64,000 bases of DNA, from NCBI GenBank assembly GCA_030340625.1, contig JAOPHQ010005738.1, positions 67,001-131,000 on the forward strand, read 5' to 3'. Below the pieces are notes generated by a model. That model ran no database searches. It was not told the DNA's origin and saw only the letters and a list, made by a program, of their open reading frames with translations. This document shows positions 35,235-46,661 of this stretch, in pieces. The translations under genes and the position numbers were made by a program. The stretch's first letter is position 1. Each line of letters starts with the position of its first letter. This stretch comes from Merluccius polli (Eukaryota > Chordata > Actinopteri > Gadiformes > Merlucciidae).

Positions 35235-35510
35235 TTATGCCCCACCAGACGCATGTGGGCGAGGGTTAGCCGCGCGTGAAGGGGTGGGACAAAAGTTGAA
35301 CTTCAGTTAACTTTATGCCAATTAATGCACATGCATTCAGCCATGTGATTGGACACTTGACATTCAGCGAGTACTGGCGTACTCGTGTTGAATTTAATTT
35401 CCTGGTTTTAAAATCGACAACGTTTTGAACTCCCACAAGCAGCAACTAGAGAGGGTATGGTGCAATGCCATGATTGCAATGTGTCTGGTGGGGACGGGCC
35501 GTTAGGGACG
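35235..35510. repeat. Possible inverted-repeat element
   Basis: GCCCCACCAGACGCATGTG near 35239 and its inverse TGCAATGTGTCTGGTGGGG near 35477 form imperfect inverted ends about 255 bp apart. No target duplication was found. Confidence 0.4.
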
Positions 35511-36227
35511 TCCATTAATAATCAATGACTGATCCCCTTCAGTCCCATTATGAGCTAGCTGAGGTTTGCCTTTTAACTATTTTTAAATGTCAAATGACAC
35601 AAATGACTTGTACTGCAAGTGGAAAAGGTATGATATCCATCTACGCCAAGTACTAAATGCAAATTATTTGGTGGGTTACACTAGGAGACAGTTGGCAACA
35701 GGCTAAACAGTAAAGAGGTTAAGAGCTTTTGTTTCCCAGCCTTAAGTTCTGGGTTACAAATTCCACAGCCTGCCAGTTGGTATCCTTGAGTAAGATGCCT
35801 AATGCCTAGAACATACTGATTGCGTAGAAAGTTGGTGTTACGTATGTTTAATGTATGTACTTGTTTGTACCTAACAGCAACAGAGTTTTCTGCCTAGGTC
35901 AGATTTACTGCATGTGTTTCAGATGCGTTTTGGTGCAGGTTTTCTTTTGGGCTCTGGACACAATGGAAACCCTTCTTCAATGCAAGGTTGCAAGCCCTAC
36001 GCTGCATTTTATAAAATAATTAATGTACTTCTTCTTGTACACTACGCTGACAACACCAGTAGTGAGGCCTGCATTTACCATTTAGTAATTTACAGATGCT
36101 TTTATCCAAAGCGACCAACGGTGAATTCACAGTCGTTACGGTGATGGTAGGGGTTAGCTGTCTTGCTCAATGATGCCACAAGTAGGCAGCGGATATAAGT
36201 ACCGTTCCTCCCAACCACTACACGATA

Positions 36228-37315
36228 CTATACTACGTATGGTTTCCCAGACAAAGTTACTGTTTTGGTACATACTGCCTTTTCCAAGACTATGGGGTGT
36301 TCTGGCAAATATTCTGGCTTTTCCTTGGCCACAGGTGAAGAGGCCAGCTCTATTAGAACATCTCTTGTGTAAGATATTCTTCCTAAAACAAAATTAGAGA
36401 ATATCGTATGATAAACATTACATTATGCTGTGCAAGAGAAACAGTAACATGAGCATCATACACTCTTATGTGATCTTGAAATTGTTTTAATGTGTATACG
36501 AAACTCCAATATGAAGTCAATCATGTCTTAACTGACCAATTATGAAGTCAATCTGGTTCAACTAAGTCACTGACCAACAATGCCCACAATATGATATAAT
36601 AAAGCAAAATAGTATTACAATATCAGAGAAAAATCAGATTACATGTTCTAAATAATGACCCCTCATTTCCACTGCCACTGTTAAAGCTAGCTAAATGTAT
36701 GAGCCCAGTGGTTGTTGATATGTCTATGGCAAAATAAAGGCTGCAAAGTGCCAATATAATTTGGGACTTATGTTAAGTCAGGCCAATGTCAGTAACAGGC
36801 CATGCTATCGTGCCGTTTGTACTTGGTTTGTTACAATACATACAAATTGAGCATTTGTATGATTAAATATATATCATGATATATTATATTATATGAATGA
36901 GTAACCTATTCCATCAAACGTCCATATTTTCTTACCTTGCTTCTGTTTATGGAGGCGAATGATGTTGTAGAATTGCTCTACAGTTATGTTATTCTTTAAA
37001 GGAAAAAAGATGAATACACAATAAACAAATTCGGAACAATATAATGATACAGGACACTGATGTTTTGAATGGGTTTCTCTCAAAGAACACTTGCCTCTTG
37101 GAGCTCTACCGGCATCGGTGTTAGAGCACATGTATCTGCATTGCCATTACTCCCTGGTGGGAGTGGTTAACAATTGTATCATAATAACTTTTTTAATTAT
37201 GCCCAGCCTTTAGCCAAAATATGCAATTTCCTTCTTTACCCTGGTCCACGTTGAATCGCCGTAATGGTCTAGCAGGTTCCAGGTGTTTCTGCAGTTTTCT
37301 TCTTGGTACCTCCAT
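36228..37315 (-). CDS. C8orf88 homologue, small predicted eIF4E-binding protein
   Basis: There are four exons on the minus strand: 37315-37240, 37153-37095, 36993-36936 and 36382-36228. Phases are 1, 0 and 1, giving 115 residues (human C8orf88 has 117). The start MEVPRRKLQKHLEPARPLRR matches human C8orf88's N-terminal LxPARPxR motif. The last exon encodes RISYTRDVLIELASSPVAKE and then PEYLPEHPIVLEK, matching the human C-terminal block. It contains YTRDVLI, which fits the YxxxxL-phi eIF4E-binding motif of 4E-BPs and 4E-T, so the protein is likely a translational regulator; this is family inference. The second exon ends in a GC donor (GAG|GCAAGTG). The last exon also holds AAG|GCAGTA, so a further 3' exon cannot be excluded; as read, it stops at 36228-36230. 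RBM12B, its right neighbour, is also syntenic in human (8q21.3-q22). Confidence 0.85.
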
Positions 37316-39118
37316 TCTGAAGAAGCCACATTATTGAATGCCTTCAAACTAATCTTTAACTCTTCACAGTTGCATTGAATAACGTGACTGATTGAATAAC
37401 CTCGTCTCCGGTGGGTTATGTAGGCCTACATGACAGCCCCGAATCACCTGCCTAGCATAATACGGTTACATCGCTACAAGCAAGTTCATGGTTTGGGACA
37501 GCCAGTAAACTTAATCTGTACAGATAATTAAGAACGAGTTTTCGATGTTTTTTTAAATATTTAAACCGGACAATGCATAACTTGCAACACATTGTAAACT
37601 TGAATTTCCTTTATGGGCGATAGCCTAAATCGCGTTCGTTAGCTAGGATTCATCATTTTATCAGTTTTACCAAGGACGGAACTTATTTTTCCTGGCCACA
37701 CGATGCTGTACGGTGAAAGTTGATACATCTGTATCAACGTAGGCCTAATAAGCATGTTATGTTGACTCCGATATTTAATTGTACACTATATTAAATGCAA
37801 TAAGTCCATCTTTATACATCATTCACCTGTCTCTCCTGGAAAGTTTTCCTCCCTCGGGTGTCTATTTCCAAAGTGAGATGAGCCCAGCGGAGCCCCTTTC
37901 CAACTGGGATATTACTCCGCTTGGGGGCATTTTCTGTCAATCGGCGAGTATGGGGTCTACCTCCACATGTGATTTAAACACCAGTACATCCGGCTTAAAG
38001 GTCTACTGCAAACCTACTAAACATTGTACAAGGCTTGGCATTACTGTTCTACGCTTTATGAACCCCACATTAATACATCCACATTAATATGAACATCCTG
38101 CATATAGTTTAAACTAAAACGATTTGTTTGTATTACATGGGATTAATTCATTCTACATTGAACAGTTAATAGCATAAACATGCTCCTTCTTTATAGTACC
38201 TGATAAAGCCTGACAAAGTTTAACAAATATTTAAATTCACACCTGAAATACAATGGACCATGAAAATCAATACCGAAACAGATTAAAAACAGAATCCATG
38301 GGTGATGTTGGCGATGCAGAATTTAAATATAGGCCAATACCTAGACCACTCTAACCATAACTGAATAATGTATGGGTTACAGTAATATTGTAAACCCGCA
38401 GGACTGTAGCCTAGGCCTATGATGGCTCAGTCCCCATCCTCGTCCTGTGCTCTGCCTTTTTTAATGGATGGTGGGCTTTGACTTGACTCTGCAGCAGCTA
38501 AATAGGCGTCAGCTTTTTATTTCATATAAATTACTCATGGGTATGGTAACATTTTCAAAACCTCACTGTGCTTCCAATGAAAAAAACATTTCCATTTTTG
38601 TAAATAACTTTATTACTTTTTTGTTTGTCTTTGTGGGGCAATCAAGTCACGTCTGCGGGAATAAAAAACCTCAACCAACACTAAATCAACAAATATTATA
38701 TTCATACACACAATGCTAACAAACAAAACAGAAAAGAGTCAACACTAATTAAAGATTTTCCTCCTAGATGAATTTCCTTTCTGAATAAAATGTGTTTCTG
38801 ATTTTATACACAACCGTAATATAACTGTTCACAACCGTATACACCGTATACAATGCAACAAACTAAATGCTTGTGTGAAACTTTCAATATGATGCAATTG
38901 TTGGTAATAACATCATCTTAGTATTCATCAACATAAAATAAATTGACAAAAAATAACTTAAGGATGAAGATCATCTCGTACAAAACAATGTCAACTTGAC
39001 AAACTAATAGCTTTATTAAAAAAAGAATTTAGTTGGCAATTCACTGTAATGTTAAGTAAGAATGCAAGTTTAGAAGCCATTTTTTCAAAAAATATGATAA
39101 CCCTAAACCACACCCTGT
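37316..39118. other. Spacer between c8orf88 and rbm12b
   Basis: No coding region is seen. A possible non-coding first exon of the c8orf88 homologue ends at a CAG|GTGAAT donor on the minus strand near 37825. The rbm12b 3' untranslated region should end near the minus-strand AATAAAGC word at about 39010-39017. Confidence 0.4.
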
Positions 39119-41044
39119 TTACACAAAAACCAGCTCTATTTTTCTATTTCCTATTGGTCTTCCACTGAGTTCTCTAACTGCTGTTAATGCCTCCTGGCGA
39201 GATTCAAACACTACTGTTGCAGAGCCTTTAGGCATGCCATTTTTTTTGTACTGCAGTGAGACAGATCCAGGGATGACACGATATCCATAGCAAAAGTCAT
39301 AGACCTCATCCATTTTGATTTGAGACGGCAAGTTGATAAGCTTTAGGCAAATGGGACCGTCAAAATGATGTGCAGCAGAAGCCACATCTGCGCGCGATGA
39401 TCCATTTCCTCCCCCTTGTGAATAGTGCCCAAGAGAATCCCTACCGCTGCCACCATGGATTTGAACCTGGAGATTAGCCATTGGCATATCAGCATCTGAT
39501 GGATCCCTCATGTTTGGGTAGTCCATGTCACCAGGATGATAGGGTCCCTCGCTGCTGCTCCTTGCAGAATACCTTTCTTCACTTGGCATTGGCTCTTGTA
39601 GCGTTGGTGGCTCAACACCAAACTCCCGCATCTCAGACCTCACAATGCATTTCAACACGACTTGTGACCCAAGAAACCTTTGCCCATTCAGAGATTGGGC
39701 ATTCATAGCCTCTCCTTCAGACCGAAAGACAACCAAAGCCTCTCCAATACCAGCACCTTTGTGGTCACGAAGCAAGAGAACACTGTCCTCAGTTATATTG
39801 AACCCAAAGAAGAAGTCCATGATCTCAACTTTTCGCACATCAAACGGCATATTCTGAACATAGAGACACACTTTCTCAGAGTCATATGGATCCCCTTGCC
39901 GACCTAGAGGGCTTCCTTGAAATCTTTCAGGCGCCTTGGCAGGGCCATCCTTAGGGTTACACGACTCCAGAATGGACAGCATCTTCTCTCTTGATATAGG
40001 AGATATATATACATTCCTGTTGAGGAATTCTTCTTTGTGGCGAGTCAAGGCAGCGCAGTAGTCGCTCAGGCTTTTAAACAGCACAAATGCTGATCTTGTT
40101 CTCCTACCCTCATTGTCTAGCAGGTACAGAATCTGGTCATCCTGAAGTCTTGCGTGGTGGAAAAGTTCTTTAATGTTTCTTTTATCCGTTGAATAGGACA
40201 GATTTTCCAACAAAACACAAAACTCTTCGTTGGAAGAGTTGGGCGTGTTGGCAAAAGGTGATCGTGATCTCGGGCGACGTTGTGGATGCCTTACAAGGTC
40301 CACTGGTGACTTTCCTCTTGCAAGCTTGCCATTATTGTTGTAACCTCCAACATCACCACCAATCTCATGCCATTGTTCTTCAGTTGCCAAATACACTTCC
40401 ACAAACCTTGACCCAATGTATCCCCTATCCCTCTTTAGGCCATCTCTTGCATCCTGTCTTGTTGCAAATTTAACAAGACCTAGCCCATTATTTTGACCAC
40501 GTCCATTTTTCATTAAGATTATGCCATCTACAAGCAAACCATCAAAAAACTGGCTCACATCATTTTCAGTCACTGAGAATGGCATTCCCTTCAGAAACAA
40601 GTACATGTCATCATTAGATGGAGCTGCAGTCCTCCGGTACCTGGTTGGAGAATGACCTGACCTGCCACCCAAACTCCTGCCTTCTTCTGGGTAGCCAGTT
40701 CTTCTGGGTCCCACTGGAACATCCATATGGAGTCGTCTGGAACCTTCCTTAAGTGATCTCTTCTGATCCAGCTCTGCATTCTTTGTACTTTCTTCCAGAA
40801 GGCTCTGCATTTCTGATTTACTGCTCAGCAGCAAATTAACAGGGGACCCCTTGATACAACCTCCTGAACGTATCATGGCTCTTCTTGCATCTTCATCCGA
40901 AGCAAAGATAATGAAAGCCTCTTCTTTCTCCCCACCAATAATATGCACCCCACCATCAGGAATTTTGAGGCCAGTGAAGAAATTGCGAATGTCCTCAGAA
41001 CCTGCTGTGATTCTAAGTCCCTGTAAACGGATGACCACCGCCAT
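39119..41044 (-). CDS. rbm12b: RBM12B, RNA-binding protein with five RRM domains
   Basis: One coding exon on the minus strand encodes 641 residues. It starts MAVVIRLQGL, exactly as RBM12B starts; the frame is open 26 codons further up, but that part lies across a good splice acceptor (CTCTGTCTGCAG near 41060), so 41044 is the start. RRM domains lie at about 3-77 (IPDGGVHIIGG), 147-219 (MYLFLKGMPF), 275-348 (FCVLLENLSY), 392-466 (VCLYVQNMPF) and 565-640 (ICLKLINLPS), in the order and spacing of RBM12B. Arg/Ser-rich linkers separate RRM2 and RRM3. The long FRRPPEE-type repeats present in human RBM12B between RRM4 and RRM5 are absent; a short Ser/Gly linker takes their place, so the protein is smaller. 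The function is poorly known; a nuclear RNA-binding role is inferred. Its 5' non-coding exon probably lies near 43370-43480. Confidence 0.96.
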   Translation of the reverse strand: MAVVIRLQGLRITAGSEDIRNFFTGLKIPDGGVHIIGGEKEEAFIIFASDEDARRAMIRSGGCIKGSPVNLLLSSKSEMQSLLEESTKNAELDQKRSLKEGSRRLHMDVPVGPRRTGYPEEGRSLGGRSGHSPTRYRRTAAPSNDDMYLFLKGMPFSVTENDVSQFFDGLLVDGIILMKNGRGQNNGLGLVKFATRQDARDGLKRDRGYIGSRFVEVYLATEEQWHEIGGDVGGYNNNGKLARGKSPVDLVRHPQRRPRSRSPFANTPNSSNEEFCVLLENLSYSTDKRNIKELFHHARLQDDQILYLLDNEGRRTRSAFVLFKSLSDYCAALTRHKEEFLNRNVYISPISREKMLSILESCNPKDGPAKAPERFQGSPLGRQGDPYDSEKVCLYVQNMPFDVRKVEIMDFFFGFNITEDSVLLLRDHKGAGIGEALVVFRSEGEAMNAQSLNGQRFLGSQVVLKCIVRSEMREFGVEPPTLQEPMPSEERYSARSSSEGPYHPGDMDYPNMRDPSDADMPMANLQVQIHGGSGRDSLGHYSQGGGNGSSRADVASAAHHFDGPICLKLINLPSQIKMDEVYDFCYGYRVIPGSVSLQYKKNGMPKGSATVVFESRQEALTAVRELSGRPIGNRKIELVFV

Positions 41045-44000
41045 GCCGACGCAAAAACAACAGCACCTGCAGACAGAGGGGTACAGAATAACATTATTGC
41101 TGAAGGAGCCTTGCTTGCCCACCTTTCATGCCTTGGCATTCCAATTCAAAACCACTGAATCTTAGAGTGGAAGGGTGTATTTCATACATAGAACACCATT
41201 CAAGACGGCCACAGCAACAAGCATGAAAGGATTTGAGTGCAATCCTTAATATAGCAATCGCTCTTGATTGCAATATTACTAAAAAAACTATTAAGTTGCC
41301 ATTTCCTGTTATCAAAATAGCAACAGGATTAGTCAAATACCAAAATGTGGGCTAGAGCCTATTATCTTCTCAGACACCCAATAGTCCAATAGGCATTTAA
41401 TTGCACTTGGACCTACGGCCCAGAAAGTGCATTACAACAGACTTTAAAGCTAAAATGTTTTTTTTTTTATAAACAACCTGATGCTCACAATAATTGCTCA
41501 ACAACCAAAAACGATGTTCCATATTAAATCCTGTAGGACCACATCTTCATATTGATTTCTCAAGAGTATTCAAATACTATCCGAAACACATTTCAAACTT
41601 AAAACCTATTGCAGACCTCTTGTTTGTTTGTCATGAAAGGCATTCCAACTTAACTCCATTCCAGCTCAAATATCTTTACATGACCAGTGCAGTACAATCC
41701 ACCACAGTTCAAATGTCAGAAACCATACTCTCCTGCTATTCAATTATTCTAATCAACTCTGGCTTACTTGAGCAAAATGTCTGTTGACAAACCAGTCCAT
41801 CAAGGATGTTTATTTTTTCCCAACCAAAATCTGTATTAAAACTGGTGGTGGGCATAGATTAATTTGTTTAATCTAGATTAAACTCACTGTAATCTTGGAA
41901 TTGAATTCTGTCGAAGGCATTTATAATATGTGTGTGCTACCTAAATACCTTCCTTGGTGGAAATCCGGTATAGACCCAATAACGGCCCACCACTAATTAA
42001 AACATTATTTTACATTACCCAAAATCAAATGTTGAATTACAAATTGTAAGTATGATTTGCTCTCTGACCCGCAGCTTAAACCTGCAACATGCCCCTGTGC
42101 AAATTAATGTACTATGTAGGCATTTCTTTTGATTTCTCTTTCCATCGTTAGTTTTTTTTGATTTTGGACATTTGAAACACATCATGATCTGACGTCATAT
42201 TTAAATTAGATTGAGACAACATTGTGTTCCTAGTAATGCTTAACAATGGCCAGGTGTAGACATGAAGTAAAAAATAGTCGTTGGGTTTAACAGATGTCAG
42301 AAGTTGTGTTGCTTGGAATTTCAAAAATGTTTTACAGATAGAAAAATTACATAGTGCATGGCTCAGCTCAACTAATTTACATTTGTTAGACTTGCAGTAC
42401 TGCTGACCCAATTTTTGGAGCTGTGCATGAAATGTGTATAATATGTCTTTCCCAGACATATATTTTGAGTTCTGAAGCAGTTTTAATTTGATTGATAATT
42501 TGATTTAGGAAGGGAAAAATCAAAAGACTAACAATATGTTGACAGCAGCAATTTGCAAACATATCCCTTACTCCTATTAAACATGTAGCCACTAGGCTAA
42601 TTACAACCCAGTGAGACAATGGATGTCACTGGTTATATAAGCGCATAAGTCTTTGATGAATCCAAATATCACCACCACTTCACCTCTAACTTCCATGGTC
42701 CTTGTACAGCATAACAACACCATCTAGAGATTCCACATAGGAATAAGGCCACAATCAACACCGAGAGAATGTCTTCATATCGTGCAAATATTACAACTAA
42801 AGCTACCCATATATTGAACATTCAGTTTCAAAACAAATGTGAAAATCCCACACAAACGTATGGGGAAGGCAACAAGCAGAAGCGCTTATTACAAATCATT
42901 CACTACTTTCAGAAACCTGGTAATAGTGGTTGTGTATCAAAACAAAGTTGTCCTTCTTAGCGCTGCAGTTGAAGCCTAGACATTACAACACATCGCTGTG
43001 GGGAAAAAAACACATTTAACGAAGGTGACTAAAGGTTAGTCTATAGAAATGGAAAAACAATTTGGCAATACTTACAATTTAAAAAACATTGTAATTAATG
43101 GCTACCCACTAGCTACTACTAGTTGGTTGGAATTACTAAAGTCATATAATTATAAATGCTTGATATTTCACCAAGGGTGAATATAATAGCTTACCTAAAA
43201 GTGGCTAAAAGTGCCTTTGAATCTAGTTGTCCGCATTTGCTAACATATGCTATCAAGCTAACTAGGCCTCAAGCCCTCGCTATGCGACTACAACCCTAAG
43301 CACAGCTATCGACGTTAGATAATAACCATATTTTATACATCGCCAAGTCTAGCTAAATGTCAAAACTTACACGAACGGCTAGTACAGATGAAAATTGTGT
43401 TTTCAGCAAAAAACAACTGAAATCAAACGTGATGTTTGATAAAAATCAGGCTCGTCTCACGCCAAGGTCCTGTAGTGAGTGAATCCCCCAGTGCAGCGTT
43501 TAGCCACGCCTGTGGGTGGCGTGGTTTGGTGAGATTTAGCAACAACAAATAACACCCATTCAGTCTGCATAACTTTACGTTAACGCGTATAGAATGGATA
43601 TAGAAAGAAGAGGTTTGTACGCAGATCGACCCAATAAACTTGAAAGGTGATACCAGCAACCGACCGGACCGCTGCTTAATGATTTTGCCAAAAATAGTTG
43701 TAGGCCTACACTGTGATTGGGAGACTGTGAGGAGGGGTGAAGGGGTGAATAGATTAGGCTAATTTCCCTTCCATTTGTTTGTGTCTGAAATCAAATGTAA
43801 CAAACAACCGGTATGTATATTCTACATGTAAACAGTTTGTATAGCCTACAAAATGTGTAATAAAGCAAAGGCATGGTAAACATGTAGGCTATGTCATAGG
43901 CATTGGTAAATTAGCCTTAAACAAAACACGCATGAAAAATCCACGATGCTGACCAAAACACCGAACCATTTAGGCCTATAGTCTTATATGTCTCATGCCA

Positions 44001-44689
44001 AAATACTGTAGTGAATTAATTAGCCTATAACAAACATATTTTCCGAAACGTTGAAAATATTAAATAGTTTTTGCTTTATTAACATTGGTGATCTATAACA
44101 ATTCTTTCTCGAACCTCAGAAGTGGCAAGTAGGCTAAGCAAACAGCCTAAGTAATATTATGAGCCTATAAGTCAAATAGCTATATCATTGAATTATGTTG
44201 ATTGCGTGAATTGATTTGATCTTCTCTTTCTTATTCAGGCCTACTTTCGATGATGGAAAACTACACCATTTTTTAACATTCTTGGCAGCGGACTTGACGC
44301 TTCGGTCAAGTGCAGATGCGTGCATTCAGATCGCCGTTTATCTGTGATAATATCCTATCCTATACTATGGTTGAAATGGTTCCGCGCCGTGGTCGGTAAG
44401 GACCTCTAGCTCCTGTGCTAATTGCCTCAGTTTCAGACCATGACCCAAAGGAGATGCGCGTCTCACTGATTGGGAAACCAAGCTAATGTTAAAGAAATAA
44501 AATTAGGCCTATTTGCAGTTTGCAGAGTGTATATTTTAGTTCGAATATGCCTATCTTCCTTACATGTTTAGATGGCCATTTGATGTCGTGAACAAGAGAA
44601 TAACAGAAAAAGAAGAGCACAGGTGTGTAACACCTATTTGTTCTGTGTTAAACAGGTGTTATAGTGTTCAACCATGCCTCCATTCCGTC
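41045..44689. other. rbm12b 5' side and spacer
   Basis: This includes the intron upstream of the rbm12b coding exon, a possible first exon ending at a CGT|GTAAG donor near 43370 on the minus strand, and the hAT-like element at 41843-41995. No other coding region is recognised. Confidence 0.45.
41843..41995. mobile_element. Short hAT-type element (153 bp) with 8-bp target duplication
   Basis: The ends are TGGTGGTGGGC and GCCCACCACTA, inverted with small changes. It is flanked by ATTAAAAC at 41835-41842 and 41996-42003, a perfect 8-bp duplication. It is non-coding. Confidence 0.8.
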
Positions 44690-45724
44690 TTGTATCTCCT
44701 CGAACGGAGCATCGCTGGTGAGCTGATGGAGAGAAAGTGCGCCCTGACGGCGTAACCATCCAGAAAAACCGCTCACAGATCATGAGGGCCGTGGAGTTCG
44801 TGCACAGCCACAATGTGAATATTAATCGATTGATTTATTCACTTTCTTTATCTGTTTCACTGTAGAATGTGGTTGTTACCCAACATGCCAACTTTTCTAC
44901 CATCCTGGCGTCGCTCGGGGTTGGGGAAGTTGACGCGGCCATGCCGCTAACTAACTCTGAGCCTACTGCGCTCCGGAGATGTAGTGAGGGACCCCAACTA
45001 CAACAAGTGAGTATATTCAACTGGAGGAGGTACACGTTTGTTTTAGAATACAACGCTATTACTGTTATTACATTATGATTTGCCTTCCTTTTTTGTCTTT
45101 TTTATTTTTTATTTTTTTTAGATCTGTTGATGTGGGCAATTGGATGCTCCTTGGCAGGCCCTTCCTCTTGGGCCAGTCAATCCTGGTCCTGGAGCACATC
45201 CAGGAAATTGTCACCAAAGTGGGTAAGTAGGCCTACTTCTCCCCAGTTTATTCATTACATTATTCACCCAAATACTGATAAAGTATTACATCTGTGTGTG
45301 TGTACTCGATCTGCTTCCTAATTTGTCAGGACCACTGACAGCCCACCAGGAGCAGCAGTATTTCACAAACCTAAAACACACCAGAGAAAACAGCAACCTG
45401 CATGTGGTGCTGCTTTTTCTTTCTGCTTCCTTCCACCATCCTGGGAGCGAAGAACCAGATCTCTGACCCCCTGCAGGCTGAACTGGTGAAGGTTTCACTT
45501 CTGGTCCAGCCTTCTAAGGCTTCTGGCTTGTTTAAAACCACTTCAATTCGACAGACCTGTCAGTGTGCCATTTACATGTTCTACCTGTGTTGTCACATAT
45601 GTCCTGCATGAAAAATGCAGTTTGTTCTGTTTCAGGCTTGTCTGAAGACTGACCCTGTGGACAGGTGGAGCTGTTCGATGATGCTCGGACAAGCCTACTT
45701 TACCAATGATCATTTCCATGAGAG
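44690..45724 (+). pseudogene. Decayed CDKL-type serine/threonine kinase gene with exon borders still visible
   Basis: Several segments read as pieces of a cyclin-dependent-kinase-like (CDKL) catalytic domain in the right order but in shifting frames. Near 44705-44820, GELMER and DGVTIQKNRSQIMRAVEFVH then SHNV match helix E before the catalytic loop. At about 44866-45006, VTQHANF, then a SLGVGEVDA piece, then YCAPEM, a frameshift, and VRDPNYNK correspond to the region up to the APE motif. At 45121-45222, SVDV/WAIGC and ILVLEHIQEIVTKVG follow. At 45330-45490 there is TAHQEQQYFTNLKHTRENSN. At 45636-45724 an exon with good AG/GT borders reads ACLKTDPVDRW then AYFTNDHFHER, matching the CDKL C-lobe end. 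The HRD and DFG motifs are lost. The retained introns argue against a processed copy. The exact CDKL member is not assignable. Confidence 0.6.
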
Positions 45725-46631
45725 GTGAGAAATCTATGATATAGGTGCACCAGAAAGAGACAAATAGCCTATAACAACATCAAAATGTACAAATATTATT
45801 AGTAGTAGGCTAGTATAATACATCTACATTATTTTATGTATTTATGTTGTTTACTTTCTAAGGTGGCAGGGGGGTCATGGTCTGTATAGAGGTAAGTAGA
45901 AAAGGGTAGTCTATATAAGCATGTTCCTCTTGTCGCTGCTTTTTGTTCATTCTCATTAAGATATGGAACAAACACCATGCTGGACCAATTTATCATTTGA
46001 GCTATAGCAGTTTAACAATGTATAGCAAATCAATGTGTGGTATTGAATAATAAGTTGCGTCATCTCAATAGGGGAATAAACAAGATACTCGAAACTAATG
46101 GAATAGCAATTCCCTCAGTGGATATACCTGGTTACGGTTGAATAATATTCAACACATATGATGAACATATATTATGTGTTCATGGGCTGTCACCCTTAAA
46201 TGGCTAACTGGTTTCCACATTGGTCGACCTGGTTGTAAGCTTGCCGTTTTATCATTATTGGAGTAGCTCTCTTCAAACCCGCCGAGGACTGTACAGTTCG
46301 CGCCAGCTGTAGTCCGTGATCATGTGACGAAAACACGCAGTAAACCATCTAGCCTTTAGTAAGTGGTGCAAGTGGTGCTAAAGCGAGGACAATGCATTAG
46401 AACATGGTCTTTATGGGAACCTCCTGGCGTCTAATGCTTTCTTTATTTTAAAGTGTATGACCCACCATCCAACCCTTTGGCCTGGCTTTCAGGGGACTCT
46501 GTGAAGATATTGGGCCAGGCTGGAGCGCAGCACCAGAGCCAGTGAGCCGTGGATCATTTCAACAACCCGATTTGACGTCGGCATAGACCGCTTGATGTTT
46601 TGGAAGAGGCCGACTGCTGGTGGCTTCGAAG

Positions 46632-46661
46632 ATGGGGGAGCCCCATGACCCAAAACATTCA
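46632..46661 (+). CDS. setd2: Possible alternative first coding exon of setd2
   Basis: MGEPHDPKHS followed by a strong donor (TCA|GTAAGT) resembles the human SETD2 start MGDFYDPEHP. The phase (0) would let it join the big exon at 50478 directly. If it is instead spliced to the exon at 48040, the frame stops after six codons and this ATG becomes a short upstream frame. Both readings are possible. The GC-rich 46260-46640 region is the probable promoter. Confidence 0.45.

Noticed and set aside
41045..41122. 26-codon upstream extension of rbm12b (Cys-rich)
   Set aside because: It runs across a strong splice acceptor, and RBM12B proteins start at MAVVIRLQG.
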